From: Prinsepia uniflora
Taxonomy: Eukaryota > Streptophyta > Magnoliopsida > Rosales > Rosaceae
Assembly: GCA_032719365.1 (NCBI GenBank)
Contig: CM064873.1
Coordinates: forward strand, 36,991,742-37,055,741
Length of the DNA: 64,000 bases
Direction of reading: 5' to 3'
Part shown: positions 32,571 to 45,633 of the stretch, in pieces
Position numbering within the stretch: position 1 is the first letter of the stretch
Layout: each line of letters begins with the position of its first letter
Position numbers and translations under genes: made by a program
Notes under the pieces: generated by a model
The model's database searches: none
Told to the model about the DNA's origin: nothing
What the model saw: only the letters and a program-made list of their open reading frames with translations

Positions 32571-34063
32571 CATCCGCTAGATAACCCTGGCATCCTTTCC
32601 GTAGAAGCTTGGTAGCGGCAAGCGAAGAAATTATTTCAGGTAGCGAACCGTCATGCTTTCCCTAAAAAGTAACCTCTGGCAAACCCGGACTCCGCAGAAT
32701 CACTCGCCTGCTACAACAATCAATAAGCGAACCGTGCTCTGTCAACCAATCCATTCTCAAGATGACATCAAAGTCATGAATATCCATAAGGATTAGATTG
32801 GCTAGTAAATCCACATCCGCCACCCTTACTGGGCACCTCCGAATCACCTGATTCACTATGTACATGACTTCCATCGGTGTACCAACACCCATCTCACTAT
32901 CCAAGGCTGACACCTCACAATCTAACATACCCGTAGAACTCCTCGAAATAAAGGAATGGGTAGCCCCAGCATCCATTAACACCCGTACAACAAGATTTGA
33001 GATATGAAGAGTACCTGTAACGACACCGGGTACCGCCCTTACTTGCTGCTCTATGACTGCAAATACACGAGATCGTGGCCCTACAACCTGTCCGCGTCCA
33101 CGTGCTCCACAATCCTCACTACGGGCTCCGCTCTGCTCCCAGCCTCCGACAATGTTGGAAGCCGAACTCTGCGCTGCAGTAGTGCCTCTTGTATCGTTGC
33201 CCCTGCTCAAAGCTGGGCACTCCCGAGCATAGTGGCCTGAACCTCCGCAGGCAAAGTAAACGAGTACACTTGGTCTGTCAGTCGACCCACTGGATGCACC
33301 ACTCCATGACATGCGCTGACTAGAACCAAATCTTGACCCTAATCTCTGGGGACTCCCAAAGTGACCAAGCCTTCCTCGGCCACACAAGAACGATGATGTC
33401 CCACTACTGTGTCCTCCCTTCGATCCTCGACGGCTCACTAGTCCAAGATACGGATGATCCCCACGTCGTCCCTCTCCAGATGACTGTCGTGCCCGGTGTG
33501 TCGCCAAACCAGACTCGACACGAATCGCGGCATCCACCATGTCTCTCAGGGTAGCATGACTGCTCGAATATCTCCTCGAAGTCCAAGTTCAAATCGTTGA
33601 CATTTGTCCTCTTCTGTTCTCACAAAGGCTACTGCAAACCGAGAAAGTCTCACAAAGGTCTGCTCATAATCCGCCACCAACGAATCGTCTGGCTCAAGTC
33701 GTAAAACTCTGCCTCACGGGCAGCGCGAAAGGATTGCAGGTAGTACTGGTCCAAGAATCTCGCACGAAAGTCCTCCCAAGTAGTAGTGTGGACGGACCAA
33801 CCCGACATCTCCAGGCCGTACCACCACTAGTAGGCCCCGCCTTCCAGTAGGAAGGTCGCCAATGCTACGTGCTCATCCGGTTGGCAGTGCATCACAATAA
33901 AAATCTTCTCCCATCTGGCTATCCATTCGTGAGCATCCTCGGGGTTTGATCCCCCACTAAAGTGTGTGGCTCCCAAACATTGAGCCTGTTCGATACTCGC
34001 TCATTCCATCTCTCTAGCTATTTCCTCGTTAGTCCGTGCTTGAGGAATTCTTCTTGGAGGCAT
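32571..34063 (-). pseudogene. V gag-protease, multiply broken
   Basis: It starts MPPRRIPQ at 34063, with ASIEQAQCLGATHFSGGSNPEDAHEW and later WWYGLEMSGW, so it is the W/Z-type gag. Stops interrupt the gag domain (for example TAG before the WWY motif), and a frame change lies near 33540-33660. The longest open part, 33540-32662, has a CCHC knuckle (VYFACGGSGHYARECP), a protease motif VLMDAGATHSFISRSS (DAG rather than DSG or DPG) and FDVILRMDWLTEHGS. A TAG replaces the CAG found in Z at the end of the SPGLPE.TFQG motif. The last recognisable residues before the deletion are KLLRKGCQGYLA. Confidence 0.85.
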
Positions 34064-34152
34064 AACCCACTGTTTAAGAGGCATAGATTAGATAATAACA
34101 TCTTTACACGTCAGAAGTGAGCACTAGTCTAGCATGCTAACCATAACATAGT

Positions 34153-34164
34153 GCTCTGATACCA
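34153..34164 (-). other. V primer-binding site
   Basis: The minus strand reads TGGTATCAGAGC, a perfect initiator-Met tRNA complement, three nucleotides from the 5' LTR end. Confidence 0.92.
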
Positions 34165-34167
34165 AGT

Positions 34168-36819
34168 TGACAGAACCCGCCCCGATCACCTCGGGACCAC
34201 CTGGGGGCATTCTCTGCTCCCGTCTGACACCCGACCTCACAGTACCAAAAATTACCCTTAAAGGAATTCAAATGCACAAATATCCAAATTTAAGTCACAC
34301 ATATTACGTCACACATATTATCCGAATACAAATAGTGTCAGACAAGGGATAGTTTCCAAATACAGGTTATTGAGCACGACTCTAGACATTCTACGTGCCA
34401 ACCTACCCAGCAGTAGGGTTCAGGTGCATAACGTAAACTAATGCCTCTTCCTCGGAATCCTTATCTTCTTCCTCAGTAGCACGACCTGGAGGAGTTAGTA
34501 AAACAACAAGGGTGAGTGGGTCGAAACTCAAAGTTTATAAAATAGTTCATCATATCAAAAACATATAGTTTTCCCCTCCATTTTCCGAAATGCATGCATC
34601 AGTATCGAAAGACATAATATCATATAAACATAAGCAGAATAATATAAACATAAACATAACCTCAGTCACTGCACTATACATCCCAACCCTGACATCCCAG
34701 ACGCCCAATAAAGTCACAGTCCCAAGGCTACGGGTGCGACTCGGGGTCTCAATCCCGAGTCCAAGTCCCGAACCTAGTCCGGGTATGGCATCCGAGATGC
34801 CTGATGTCCCAGACGTCCAATAATAGCAATCCTGCTCCTGAGCCATTCTACGGTCCGGTCCCTCCGTAGAATGACCCCTCGCAGGCAATGCGCCGTGACC
34901 ACTCCGGGGTGCCCACATCCAGAGGAGACAGTATCACTAGGGTAGATCTATACAGTGCAGTACCAAAGATAATCATTAAAATCCATATACATATATATGA
35001 CTCAAATAGTGTATAAACTAAACAGACGGGTCTCATGCCCAAACATCGTAATACGTTCCATAATCATAACTCAAGATAATTAGATACTTTTGTTTGAATC
35101 ACATATATATATATATATATTGAAAGGAAAACAGTTATGCATGCCAAGGTTTAGTGAAATCAAAGGCCCACTCACAGTACAATCCCGTTGGAAATCCGAG
35201 CGTATAACCCTGTCCAAGTGCTAATGCACAATCATGTCATGTCCAAAGCATACGTAATGGTCACTATAAGTCCCTACTAAAAAACCAAGAAACCCTAGTC
35301 TGAAACTGGCCCGGGAAAGCCGCCCGAACACGCTTCCCAAGGCTTCGAACCCTAATTTAACCAACCTAACGATCTCCACTTGACTCGAAACCACCACCAT
35401 TGGATTCGTATCATCGAAACCTTGAAAATGGTACTGGTCCCACAAAATTTAATATTCACACGCGCCTGGTCAAAGGTCGGTCAACTCTGTTACAGTAAAT
35501 GTTGACTTCAGCAATAACAGTGTTAGAGGACACGTATCACAAGCTCACTAGTCCATGATCTGACAGTCTCTGACATGATGATTTCACCATGATGTCATTG
35601 TTGATGTCAGCATGATCATGTCATCAGCTACAGTACCGAGTCAACCCGATTTGCAGAAAACGGGGTGGCCGTTGACCCATGGCTTGACCCGATGACAGAT
35701 CGTGCTTTCGGCCACCATTTTTTTATCACACTTGGCCCTATAGACTCGTCATAACCCCCTCTATAGTTCTGTGAAATCAAAATCAAATGTTAGGTTGAAG
35801 AAGCTACCTGAAAATTAACGGGAAAGTCAGCTCAAAACTCTGGTCGTCTTCTCCAGTAACTCACCCAGATTCCGGCCACTAACATTGGTCCAAACTGGTC
35901 GTCTGAGTCCCTAGGACATGTCTCAGAGATGAAAAATGAAACCTAACGTCAAAACGGGTCGTTTCGAAACAGGGAAGGAAAATGAAGCCTCTTAGGTTTT
36001 TCGGCTTACCGCAGCCGTGTCGCCGCCGTAAGTTGCCTGGTCCACTACTGAGTCCTCCTGTCGTCCCAGTAATTCTAACCCTATGGTTGTTCGCGCTCTG
36101 GTGTGGAGGTTTGGATGGTTGGATGTTATTCAGGCTGGTTTTCCTTCTCGGGTCTGGGGGAAGGGGGGGGGGGGTGAGTTTCGGGTTGTGCAAGCCAGGC
36201 TGTGGTGGTGGTGGCCGGTATCTGGTGAAGGTGGTGGGTGGTGGTCGTCTGGAGGTGGAGCTAGGCAGGGAGGGTGGTCGTTTGGGTGTGTGTTTCTTCA
36301 AGGGAGTAAGCCGTGTTCACGGTTTGAGAGAAATGAAAGTGAGAGGGAGAATGAGTTGTCTAAACAATTAAAAGAAAAAGGAAGATGAGACCAAGGGTCC
36401 AGATTCAATCTGGAGTTTAGAATGGATGGTGAGGATTTTAGGAGGCAAAGAAATATTAAATAAATAGCCAACCAAGATCCAGGTTTTAGGGAATGTGTGG
36501 GATGAGTGACACTTGTCACTCATCCAAGGGTCCAGAATGATTTTCTATTTAAATCATATTTTAATATTATAATATTATTTTAATTCAAACCTCGGTTCGT
36601 TCGGTTAAACGATTTTACTTCTGTGACCATAACTTTTTCGCCGTACGTCTGTTTTCGACGTGTCGCCTCCCTACGTACTCGTGACGTCCTAAACTATGTC
36701 ACGAGCATGGGTCAAGGTCTTAAATATTCCGCGGGGCAAATGTTAACTTTTTCCCCCTCTTTGGGGCAAAATGGTCATTTTACAATAAAATAATATTTAC
36801 GAAAGTTCAGGTGGTTACA
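34168..36819 (-). mobile_element. V 5' LTR, full length
   Basis: 2652 bp, from TGACAGAACCCGCCCC to GGTGGTTACA. It contains the compensated hairpin at 34844-34873, degraded TGACG motifs at about 35505-35630, a G-rich low-complexity tract near 36150-36250 and the U3 palindrome at 36500-36525. Reading frames of up to about 140 codons over the G-rich tract have no supporting pattern. Confidence 0.9.
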
Positions 36820-37028
36820 AACCGGGTACCTGTTCGGGTTTGGTCTCAGCCGCGCACGGTGGCGCCGTCCTGGCCGGCCAACCGCATCCAAACGTCCTCC
36901 CATCACTCTCTGGCCATCACAGCTGATCATGGGGTTCAAGGGTTGTGATTTGGGATGGATTGGGTTGATCAGTTTGAATGAAAGAACAAAGAAGATGAAA
37001 CCGATATGCATGAACCAATTTGGGTGGG

Positions 37029-37062
37029 CAATGGATGGATGACAAGTGTCATTCATTCATTG
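37029..37062. repeat. U3 palindrome in the U LTR
   Basis: CAATGGATGGATGACA, AG, then TGTCATTCATTCATTG, the diverged counterpart of the palindromes at 5040 and 2582. Confidence 0.85.
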
Positions 37063-37690
37063 GGCCTGCCCCAAAATATCTGGGCCCACTTAAGTCCAAA
37101 AAGCATCCGTCTCGAAAAACGTGTAATAGTGCACTCGAACTTCCATGAACCGTAACTTCTTCGTCGAACGTCCAAATTCGACGTGTCGCTTGTCTACGAA
37201 CTCGTGACGTCCCGAACTACATCACACTCATCGGCCGAAGTCCATTTGACCTTTTGAACGAAAAGTCAACGATTCGCCCATTCTAGGAGCAAAATCGTCA
37301 TTTCGCCCGAACGTCCGCTAATTTATAAAAATATTACCAACCACAAAAGATGTACTAGGAAAAATATCTACGTGTAATAAACTTTACAAGTGAACAGGAC
37401 GTGTAGATAGTATAGATGCAAGCAAAGGTCGATCCCACAAAGACTTACTCAATGATATCCAATTCTGTTCACTCAATGTTATGTTTAATGAATGAAATAA
37501 ATTAACTAATAATAACTAACTAAGTCGAGCTAGGGTTTCTATCCACCTTTACCAATTATAGTTCCATTAGATTTCCTTGATTAGATTACTATGCATGTAT
37601 CTGAATTAAGTGCCCGTGTAGGGGTCTGGTTAAGGTTCACACCACACATATTATCTTCTCTTAGATTGCATGTTTAAGAGTGATGTTCCC

Positions 37691-40433
37691 TGTAACGACC
37701 CGTCCCAAATTCCTAGATTAGATTAGTGACTAATCACGATTAGTGAGGTTAATCCGTGATTAATTAGGCGAAATCGGACGAACGATGCGAAATGACCGTT
37801 TTGCCCTTGGTCGTGCGCAAAGCGTTGAATTTTCAATGGGGCAGTCAAATGGACTTTGATCGATGACCGTGATGTAGTTTAGGATGTCACGAGTTTATAG
37901 ACAGGTGACACGTTCAATTCCGACGTTCGAGGAGGAAGTTATGACGTTCGGAAGTTTAGGTGCAATTTGGTAATTTTGGATAAATGGGGTCAAATGTTGA
38001 CTTTTTGACCGGGAGGTCCGATGGCCGAGGGACAAAGACCGTTACGTAGATAAGGACGATACGAATCCATAGATAGGTGGCACATCGAATTCGAACGTTC
38101 GACGACGAAGTTACGGTTCAAGGAAGTTTAAGGGTACTATTGCACGAATTACGAAACGAGTTAACTTTTGGACTCTAGTGGTGCCCAGATATTTATTCCC
38201 TGCCCTATGGATGAGTGAAAAGTGTCACCCATCCACAGGCCATCCATTTTTCCTTCAAGCACCTTGCATTTCCTTTTCTTCATTTCAAACACACACCCAA
38301 AACCACCCGATCTCACACACACCCACCATTCTCCCATCCGTGCAACCCAAAACCCATCCAACCTTCACTCAAGCGACCAGGACTGAGACCAGGGATGGAA
38401 GAGAAGACAAGAGGAGGTGGTTGCCAGCCAGAACCGCCGTCCACGGCGTCTGGAAGGAGGAAGAACCCGTGAGGTTCACGGTAAGCCCGTTTTGACCCAT
38501 TTTCCATTTTTCATGTTTTGGGTCCATTTTAATGGTTTTAATGAGTCCATTAGGTTGCTAGGGACATGTTAGGAAGGTTTTAGGAAGCTTGGGATGGCTG
38601 TGAAGCCATGGGTGCTGTTTTGGAAGTTTGAACCGTTGGGTTCAAAGATCAAACCATGGGTTTATACAGTTTTTAGCTAGGTTTAAGGATTGGAATGGAT
38701 AGAAAACACCAAAATATGAAGAAAGGAACCAAAAAGGAAGAAGTAGGATAAAAAATGGGATGTCTAGGGCCGTGAACCGGCCACCTGAACCGGCTGTGTG
38801 TAGAAGACGATGAATAGTGTTCTGTGCACTCTTGGGGCGCGTTCGGGCGCGTGGGCCATAATTTGGGGAAGTGTTCAACATATGAAATCTTCTGTTCGAT
38901 GTAACGAAGATTTTGGAACTGGTCTCGCATCAATTAGACATCATTTCAATAGATTTCGGGATGTCCGAATGTTTAGGGTCGTTTTAAAAATAGTTAAAAG
39001 TTTGGAAAAATTACGGGGCTTTAATGGGAGGTTAATTAAGTAGTTAGTAACCTTATATTAAAATTTGGACAGGTTTGGGAGTCCTAGTGATAGCGATTGG
39101 CTCGGGAGAGCCTATGGCACGCAAATCGAGGTGGCAGCTCGGACGATCTGTGAGTGGACCTTGTTTTCTTAGTTGGTGCATGCATAAATGTTTATTATAT
39201 GTTTTATTATATGTTTGATGATGCCATGGGTGCATTTGTATGTGGTTACCTATAAGCACGTATTTCGAGGTTTCGGCCTTATACGGTGCTTATACGGGTC
39301 TGTATGTCTTTAATGGTTTAATTGATTTGGATTTGGATTTCAAAAAGGATAAACTCGGGTATGAGACCCATTTGGTTTTGTCTCGGGCATATGACTCAGA
39401 TATCGGGAACAATGCCCAGCTGATGTCCTATGTTCGGGCACGAGACCTAGTTACTTTACGGTTTATGATTTCGGGTCAGGGACCCTAGGTGGATTTCCAA
39501 GTTCATGACGGTTTATGGGAACCGGCATGAACTCTGGAAAAGTCATTGTGGTTCATGACGGTTTATGGGAACCGGCATGAACCTTTGTCAGGTCATTCTG
39601 GTTCATGACGGCTTATGGGAACCGACATGAACCCTGGTTAATGGATGTTGTGGATCATGACGGTTCAAGGGAACCGGGCATGAATGTTTATGTTATGTAT
39701 ATATATGTATTCATATACCTTCCTTTACTTCTATTATCTCCTCCGGGGAGGGCCGTTGGCCTGGGTAGACCCCGGAGTAGTCACGGAGCACCGACTGAGT
39801 GGAGTCACCCCCTAGTTGGGTTCCTTACTCTCAGGAAGGCTATGATTACTATTACCTCGGGTAAGGTCAGTGGTCTGCGGACATTGATCTTGACTTTGAG
39901 AAGACTCGGATTGAGACCTGGGTAGCACGCGCATAGCTTTGGAAACCGTGACAGGATTGGTTGTGTGAATTATATGTGTATATGATATAAATATGATATA
40001 TGATATGTGATATGTGATGTGCCCAGGTTTTGGGCAGTGGCCTGTGTGCTTGGTATCTTCATAGATTTGGGTAGTGGCCCATGTATTTGGTTTCTTATGA
40101 TTTTGGGCTAAGGCCCTAATGAACTGTTTGATAAATGGTTTTCGAATGCATGCATGCTTTTTAGTGAAGGGTACAAATCTCTTCTATGAAATATTTTTTT
40201 TAAACTCTTTATTTTTGTGCACTCACAGTCGTTCTGTTTTTAATACCTTTCCGGTTGACATCGAATGTGGACTGTAGCAGAGATCGAGATATCACATGCC
40301 TCCTCCGGATCCTGGCGTACTCTGATAGCCCGAGAGGGCAAAGGTCGAAAATATCCCTTGTCTGACACTTCGAGTCAGACGGGAGCAGGGTCATCCCGCG
40401 TTAATCCTGGGGGGATTGGGATGGGTCCTGTCA
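37691..40433 (+). mobile_element. Y 5' LTR
   Basis: It runs from TGTAACGACCCGTCCC to GGGTCCTGTCA. Compared with the 3' LTR it lacks about 35 bp of the CCGGTCC block near 38780. It carries the palindrome at 38207-38235, four hairpins at 39501-39686 and the U5 inverted repeat at 40360-40380. Confidence 0.93.
39501..39686. repeat. Four roughly 34-nt hairpins, about 50-bp period
   Basis: Units start near 39501, 39550, 39600 and 39652, each GGTTCATGACGG...AACCGGCATGAACC-like. The fourth is GATCATGACGGTTC...GAACCGGGCATGA, changed but still self-complementary in its core. Confidence 0.85.
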
Positions 40434-42508
40434 ATGTGGTATCAGAGCGAGGTTGTCACTATTTGAGCAACCGTGTAGCTCTCAGAGTGGTACGCAGGTC
40501 GAGGATGTGATATCTCAATGGGCTACAGTTCGTGGTCAACCTGATGTTGAGGTGCCGGTACGATAGTTAGTAGGATTGGCATGCCTTTGTTCGGCATTTG
40601 ATGCTGGGGTTGCCATAGTTCTGTCAGGGTTGGTAGAGTGGGACCCTATGAATGGATGAACGTAAAGGGTACTTTCGAGTTTTGATCATGAGACGGTTAG
40701 TTGGGATCGTCTTTCACGATGTCGTAGGATCGGTTCCTACGACTGGTTGGGAATTATGACCATCCGATGTTCGGATATGGTTGAGTTAGATGGATTTACT
40801 ACAGTCGGTAGTTAGTAGTCGGATTTGAGGAATCCTAGTTGGATTGACGTCTTTACGATGTCAAGACCGTGGAGTCGGTCAGGTTGTTTATTTTACTGCT
40901 TTCTGCAGTTGGTAGCTTGCATTTGGGTTTATATTGACCCTAGATGTGATTGTGGAACCCTGCCTTAGGTTTATGGTTCAGAGATGTGAGTTGGCGAGTG
41001 GTTTGACTTTGACGACTATTCGAATTAGGGTTCATTAGTCGGTCTAGTCATGACAGCTTGTGATGGGACTGCACTTCGCAGTCGGAGTTGTGCTTATCGA
41101 TTAGACCTAGTTGGTTGTCGTGCTACTTTGTTGTGATGGATTGTTTGTGCAACTAAGGTCATGGGCGACCTGGTAGACGACATTGGTTGAGTCGAGTTAC
41201 GACTGGTTAGTGATTTGGTTGGACAAGTTATCAGGGTTGGTACTTGTCGATGGAATTCCTGAGTGGGATCCGGAGTGGTAGTACATACGGTTGATTCCGT
41301 TGGATACGAAGTCTCGATAGTGATGTCTGGTAGTGAGGTTTGCGCGAGTCTGTGGCAGGCACTACTACCGAGAGTGGTTGTAGTTATGGTTGTTGGGAAT
41401 CGGGGACGTTTCCTTTTCTCGTATGGGTTGTCAGGATGACTGTACCTAGACTTGTTGGGTACGACGGAGACGGAGTTTCTCCTATTCGAGCAGAGGTACG
41501 GGATCGTCGCTCGGTATGAGCGGAGATCTAGGGTTGTCAGATTTGCACTCTGTGTGCCGATGCTGATATTGATACTAGGGTTGATGCTAGTGCGTTGGTA
41601 CTGGTACTGGTGATTGTGATGACGTTGAGTCACATCCGTCGTGATGGGCATATGTTCGGTATCTGTGGTTCGAGAGTGGATCACGGATAGAGTTAAATTG
41701 GTTAAGGGACACGTGGTTGATGTCCGAGTGTCTTGTTTCCAATCTTGTTGGAGCTTCGGAATCGCGAGAGATTACGATTGGGGTGACACATGGAATGTGG
41801 ATTTTTCACATTGGTATTGGGTGTTTCGAAGTCATTTTGGGTGACTTCTAAGATTCTACCGTGATTGATGATGGTAGATGATGTTGATGATGTCGATGTT
41901 GTTGGTTGCCACTAGTACATCGGTTGTGTATTGGTTGGTGAACCCGGGATTTATCTTGGGTCATTAGGTGGAGTTGAGTATATCGAAGTTACAAGACTTA
42001 GATTTCTCATTTTCTACTCGGTGGCAGACGATGATGGATTACGTGACGTGGTGAATGCAATGAGTTTTGGATGCATTCACGTAGGTTGAGTTTTGGTGTC
42101 ATCATGTTGGATCATCCTTGATTCTCCTAGGTGGAATGACAAGGATCGATACGAGGTAATTGGTGAGGACCCACAGTCTCGGCGTGTCTCGTCGCTGACT
42201 GATCTGGTTAGATGTGGGAATTGGTTTAGGACTTTGGGTGTCGTTATGGATCTGGATCGTGATCTGGATGATCCAGATAGGTGGGGAGTTTATCACTCCT
42301 AGTTGAGTGTTTGAGTTGAGGATGTTGGGACTGAACTTCTTTTCGAGGTGAATCTCATATGGTATATTACTCAGGCGAGTCGTTGTCCGATGAGGTCGGA
42401 TATGGTCAGCCTTAGAGCTGTGTGGATGTTGGGATTGACTTCTCTATGAAGTCAATCTAATGTATGGTGTGTAATCGGTTGATCAGGTAACCGATAGGTT
42501 TGGTTTTG
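40434..42508 (+). mobile_element. Y interior, left part, noncoding
   Basis: Continues as 53058-54225 beyond element Z. The only longer frame (41094-41684, antisense) is a low-complexity by-product of TTG/GGT-rich sense DNA and has no protein pattern. Loose similarity to the U interior around GACACGTGGTTGATGTCCGAG (compare 60058-60090 on the minus strand) suggests a shared ancestral noncoding interior. Confidence 0.7.
40437..40448 (+). other. Y primer-binding site
   Basis: TGGTATCAGAGC, a perfect initiator-Met tRNA complement, three nucleotides after the 5' LTR. Confidence 0.93.
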
Positions 42509-45500
42509 TGTAACGCCCCGGACGTTCTGAAAATGTAATATTATAAAATATTGAATAAAATGACGTTTTTACCCTTGTGATTCTTATGGTCAAATTGTTG
42601 ACTTTTTGATTGGAGGGTCGAACGGACGTTGAGTGATGACCATGACGTAGTTCGGGACGTTACGAGTTCATAGACAGGTGGCACGTCCGATTCGGACGCC
42701 CGAGGTGAAAGTTATGATGTTCGGAAGTTTAGGGGGCATTATCGTAAATTGGACGTTATAAAGGGAAAAAGTTCACTTTTTGTTTGACAATTGATACTCA
42801 TTTGACTCGAAGACCGTTATGTTCGTCTCGACGCCCTGAGTACGACGACAGGCGGCACGCGTGGAACGGACGTCGGATGACCGAGATACGGGTCACGGAA
42901 GTTGGAGGGCAATTTGGTAATTATTGCACAGAGGGGCATTTTGGTCTTTTTACACGGGGTACTGTTCACCACAGTGAAAAACAGAGTGTGCAGCCGTGGG
43001 AGTCTGGTTACTGCACCACCGTGCGTGGTGGTTTTGCACGATCCAATTGTTTAAGCTGTAGTGGACTGGACGGTGGGATTGTTTATGGAAATTGAGGTAT
43101 TGGAAGCACCACATCGTGGCTTTGCAGAGCTTCAGGGCACGGGGAGTTTTAAAAATGCTCGTGGGCTCTGTGTGCGGGAAATATTTTCCACAGAGATTCA
43201 AAGTGCCTCCCACGGGTTGCTGGCCGCTTTGATCGATTAGCTGACTTCCTTTGAGTCTGGGTGCTCATTTGGAGTCATTCGGCTGTGGAGAGACTGAGAG
43301 AGATTGAGAGAAAACCGCGAGAAAACAGTTCGGGTTTTTGGGGGGAAAACTCTGAATTCGATTTATACGGCTTGAGATACAAATCTAAACACGTAGGGAG
43401 TTTTCTGGGAGTGATTGAATCTCGACCGTGCAAGAACTGAAGGGTTTCGAGCACGGATTGCCCAAGAACCCAAGTTCCAGTTCGAAGGAAAAACCAGTTG
43501 GTGGGAAAATTGAAGATCAAATCGTGGGGACATTCGACCTAAACTAAGGGCCGTTCTAGTCTTCTGGGAGCAAAAGGAAACCAACCACATCGATTTCGAA
43601 GGACGTCACTCACGAATTGGCCAAGAACTGAGCTCCCTGGTTCTGAGAATTTTCGAGCTTGAGGACGACGACTTCCAGGTAACGGCGAGTTCAATTGTTT
43701 GTGCTATTGTGTTCATGTGGGTCCCCTTAAGCTACTGGTGAAATTAATTTGAGAATGGAGTTAGTTTGGGTGAGTTCCAGAAGTCGACTTGTTAGACTGT
43801 TCGAGCTTGAGTTGGGTCGATTAGGTGTTTGTCGACGTTGATCATCAGCACAGACCTAAAATTAACGGATTAGAGAAGATAATAGGATCAAAAACGAGAG
43901 GAATTGATTGAGAATTGAGCTTGAACTGGTCGGGTTGAGTCGCGGGTAATAGACCCGTTTATCAGCCTATCCGGGTAAGAACGAAGACACTGTAGCTTGG
44001 CGCGTGGCCTTCACGCGCAGCCACTTTGGGCGGCGCGTGACGGCGCGTGCGATGTTAACTCCGATCACGATCAACATAGAAATTGTTCCTTTCAGTCTAA
44101 TTAACATTTTACCTTTAGGATTCGAGTTGTTCGGGAGTCGTTCGGGATAATTTCGGGAGTTCGGAAGGTTAAGTCTCTAAGTCTAATTTCGCCGAAAAAT
44201 CCAGGAAAATTAGGAAAAATCCTACGAGTTATTTTGGGATGTTTGTAACCCTTCTTGTACGTTTTTACAGGCCCGGACACTTCCGAAGCTACGGAGGAAC
44301 GCGTGGGACGTGATTGACGCGTCCTAAGACGGTGAGTGGACTTTTTGATTTCTAAACCGGGCATGCATGACTATTTTACTTACTTATCTTATGGTTTTAC
44401 ATATGATTTATGATGGTGATATGATATTTCGGTTTTACGTGTTTTCACACCTTTAGAGATATTTATCGTATTTCACGCATTTCGAGGTTTCGGTTTTTGC
44501 TTATGCATGAATGATGTTTTGATGAAGTATCTGGATATGATTATGCATGTTACGGATTTATGATGTTTTGATTATTAATTGTGAAGTGATTTCGGAAATT
44601 TCATGTTTTGGAAATTGCATGTGAATTCGGACATAAGTCCTATTATGACGTGATATGATTTCGGTTGATTGTTGGATCTGGTTTATCGTGTTTAAAAATG
44701 GTTTTGGGTTTAAAGACCCGGTTGATTGTTGGATCTGGTTTTGGGTTTAAAGACCCGGTATGTTGATGACGGGGGGCGGGCCCGAAAATTAGGTTTAAAG
44801 ACCCGTAGTGAGTTTAAAGACTCGTGAGTTTAAAGACTCGGTTATTGTGATACCCCCGAGGCCTATTGATCATGTTTTGAGTTTAAAGACTCGTTGATAT
44901 CCCGGGAAGGCCTGATATTGAGTTTAAAGACTCGGATGGATCCAACGGCATAATTGTGATTATTGATTCACTTTTTACTTGATTTGTGCAATTGATGTTT
45001 CAAAATGACGGTTTCTGGGTTCTGGTAATATTAAATTGTTTTACATGAGTTATGACGATTCTCTGTAACGTTTTTCATGTGTTTCGGAAAAAGAGTTTTC
45101 AAAGGTTTAATACGCGATTTTTGAAATATTTGGTTATGCATGCGTGTTACAAAACTGGAGGGCGAACCCGATTTCGAAAAAACTGTTTTCTGTGAAACTT
45201 ATGTTTCGGTCCACTCACACTTTGTTGTTTTAAATTCCCTCCAGGTCGTGGTACAAGCGCGGGGGCAAGCGCCGAGGCAGCGGCAGAGGCATAAAGTTTC
45301 CGTTGCGGAGTAGTTAGTTCACAGAGTAGGATTTGTTCTTTAACCCGTTTTGTAATATTATGCTCTGTGATACTGTGGACTTGACGTCCAGTCGGATGTA
45401 TTTGTTTAATCTCCCTGGTCTGACAATGGGTGTATTGTAATATTAATTAGTTTTCCGGTCTTTTTGATTCGATTGTCAGACGGGAGCAGGATGCTTCCCG

Positions 45501-45534
45501 ATTATCGAGGCGATAATCGGGGTGGGTCCTGTCA
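42509..45534 (+). mobile_element. Z 5' LTR
   Basis: It runs from TGTAACGCCCCGGACG to GGGTGGGTCCTGTCA. It carries the GAGTTTAAAGACTC array at 44700-44940 and the U5 arms GTCTGACAAT/ATTGTCAGAC (45419-45428, 45472-45481). It has a small rearranged segment near 44660 relative to the 3' LTR. Confidence 0.94.
44700..44940. repeat. GAGTTTAAAGACTC / GGGTTTAAAGACCC palindrome array
   Basis: At least seven units in both colour variants (GAG..CTC and GGG..CCC). The 3' LTR lost two units in a deletion of about 135 bp near 52515. Confidence 0.88.
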
Positions 45535-45536
45535 AT

Positions 45537-45548
45537 TGGTATCAGAGC
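45537..45548 (+). other. Z primer-binding site
   Basis: TGGTATCAGAGC two nucleotides after the 5' LTR; perfect initiator-Met tRNA match. Confidence 0.93.
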
Positions 45549-45633
45549 CTAGGTTTACGATTCATGTCTGGCACTCGGGTGTGCCTTGATTATTGTACTA
45601 ACTTATGCCTCTTTCAGAGAAGGACGACCGACC

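Larger units (their letters stand above)
31171..36819 (-). mobile_element. V: gag-only gypsy element, pol deleted, TSD AACCG
   Basis: TSD AACCG at 31166-31170 and 36820-36824. The right LTR (5' LTR) is full length at 2652 bp and is followed by a primer-binding site and a broken gag. The interior then jumps from the protease/RT linker straight into the middle of the 3' LTR at about 32570. All of RT, RNase H and integrase and about half of the 3' LTR are missing. Perfect TSDs show the deletion happened after insertion, or that a deleted copy was mobilised in trans. Confidence 0.9.

Noticed and set aside
36150..36200. Long G run as a G-quadruplex or PPT
   Set aside because: It sits in mid-LTR, away from any PPT position, and is part of a broader low-complexity stretch. 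There is no evidence for a specific structure.
35879..36371. Overlapping frames of 101-140 codons on both strands in the V LTR
   Set aside because: They cover a G-rich low-complexity tract inside an LTR. Frames open on both strands at once are expected there, and no protein pattern is present.
41094..41684. 196-codon antisense frame in the Y interior
   Set aside because: Its composition (Thr, Ser, Asn, Gln, His) mirrors a G/T-rich sense strand. No domain or family pattern is visible, and the region is noncoding in related copies.
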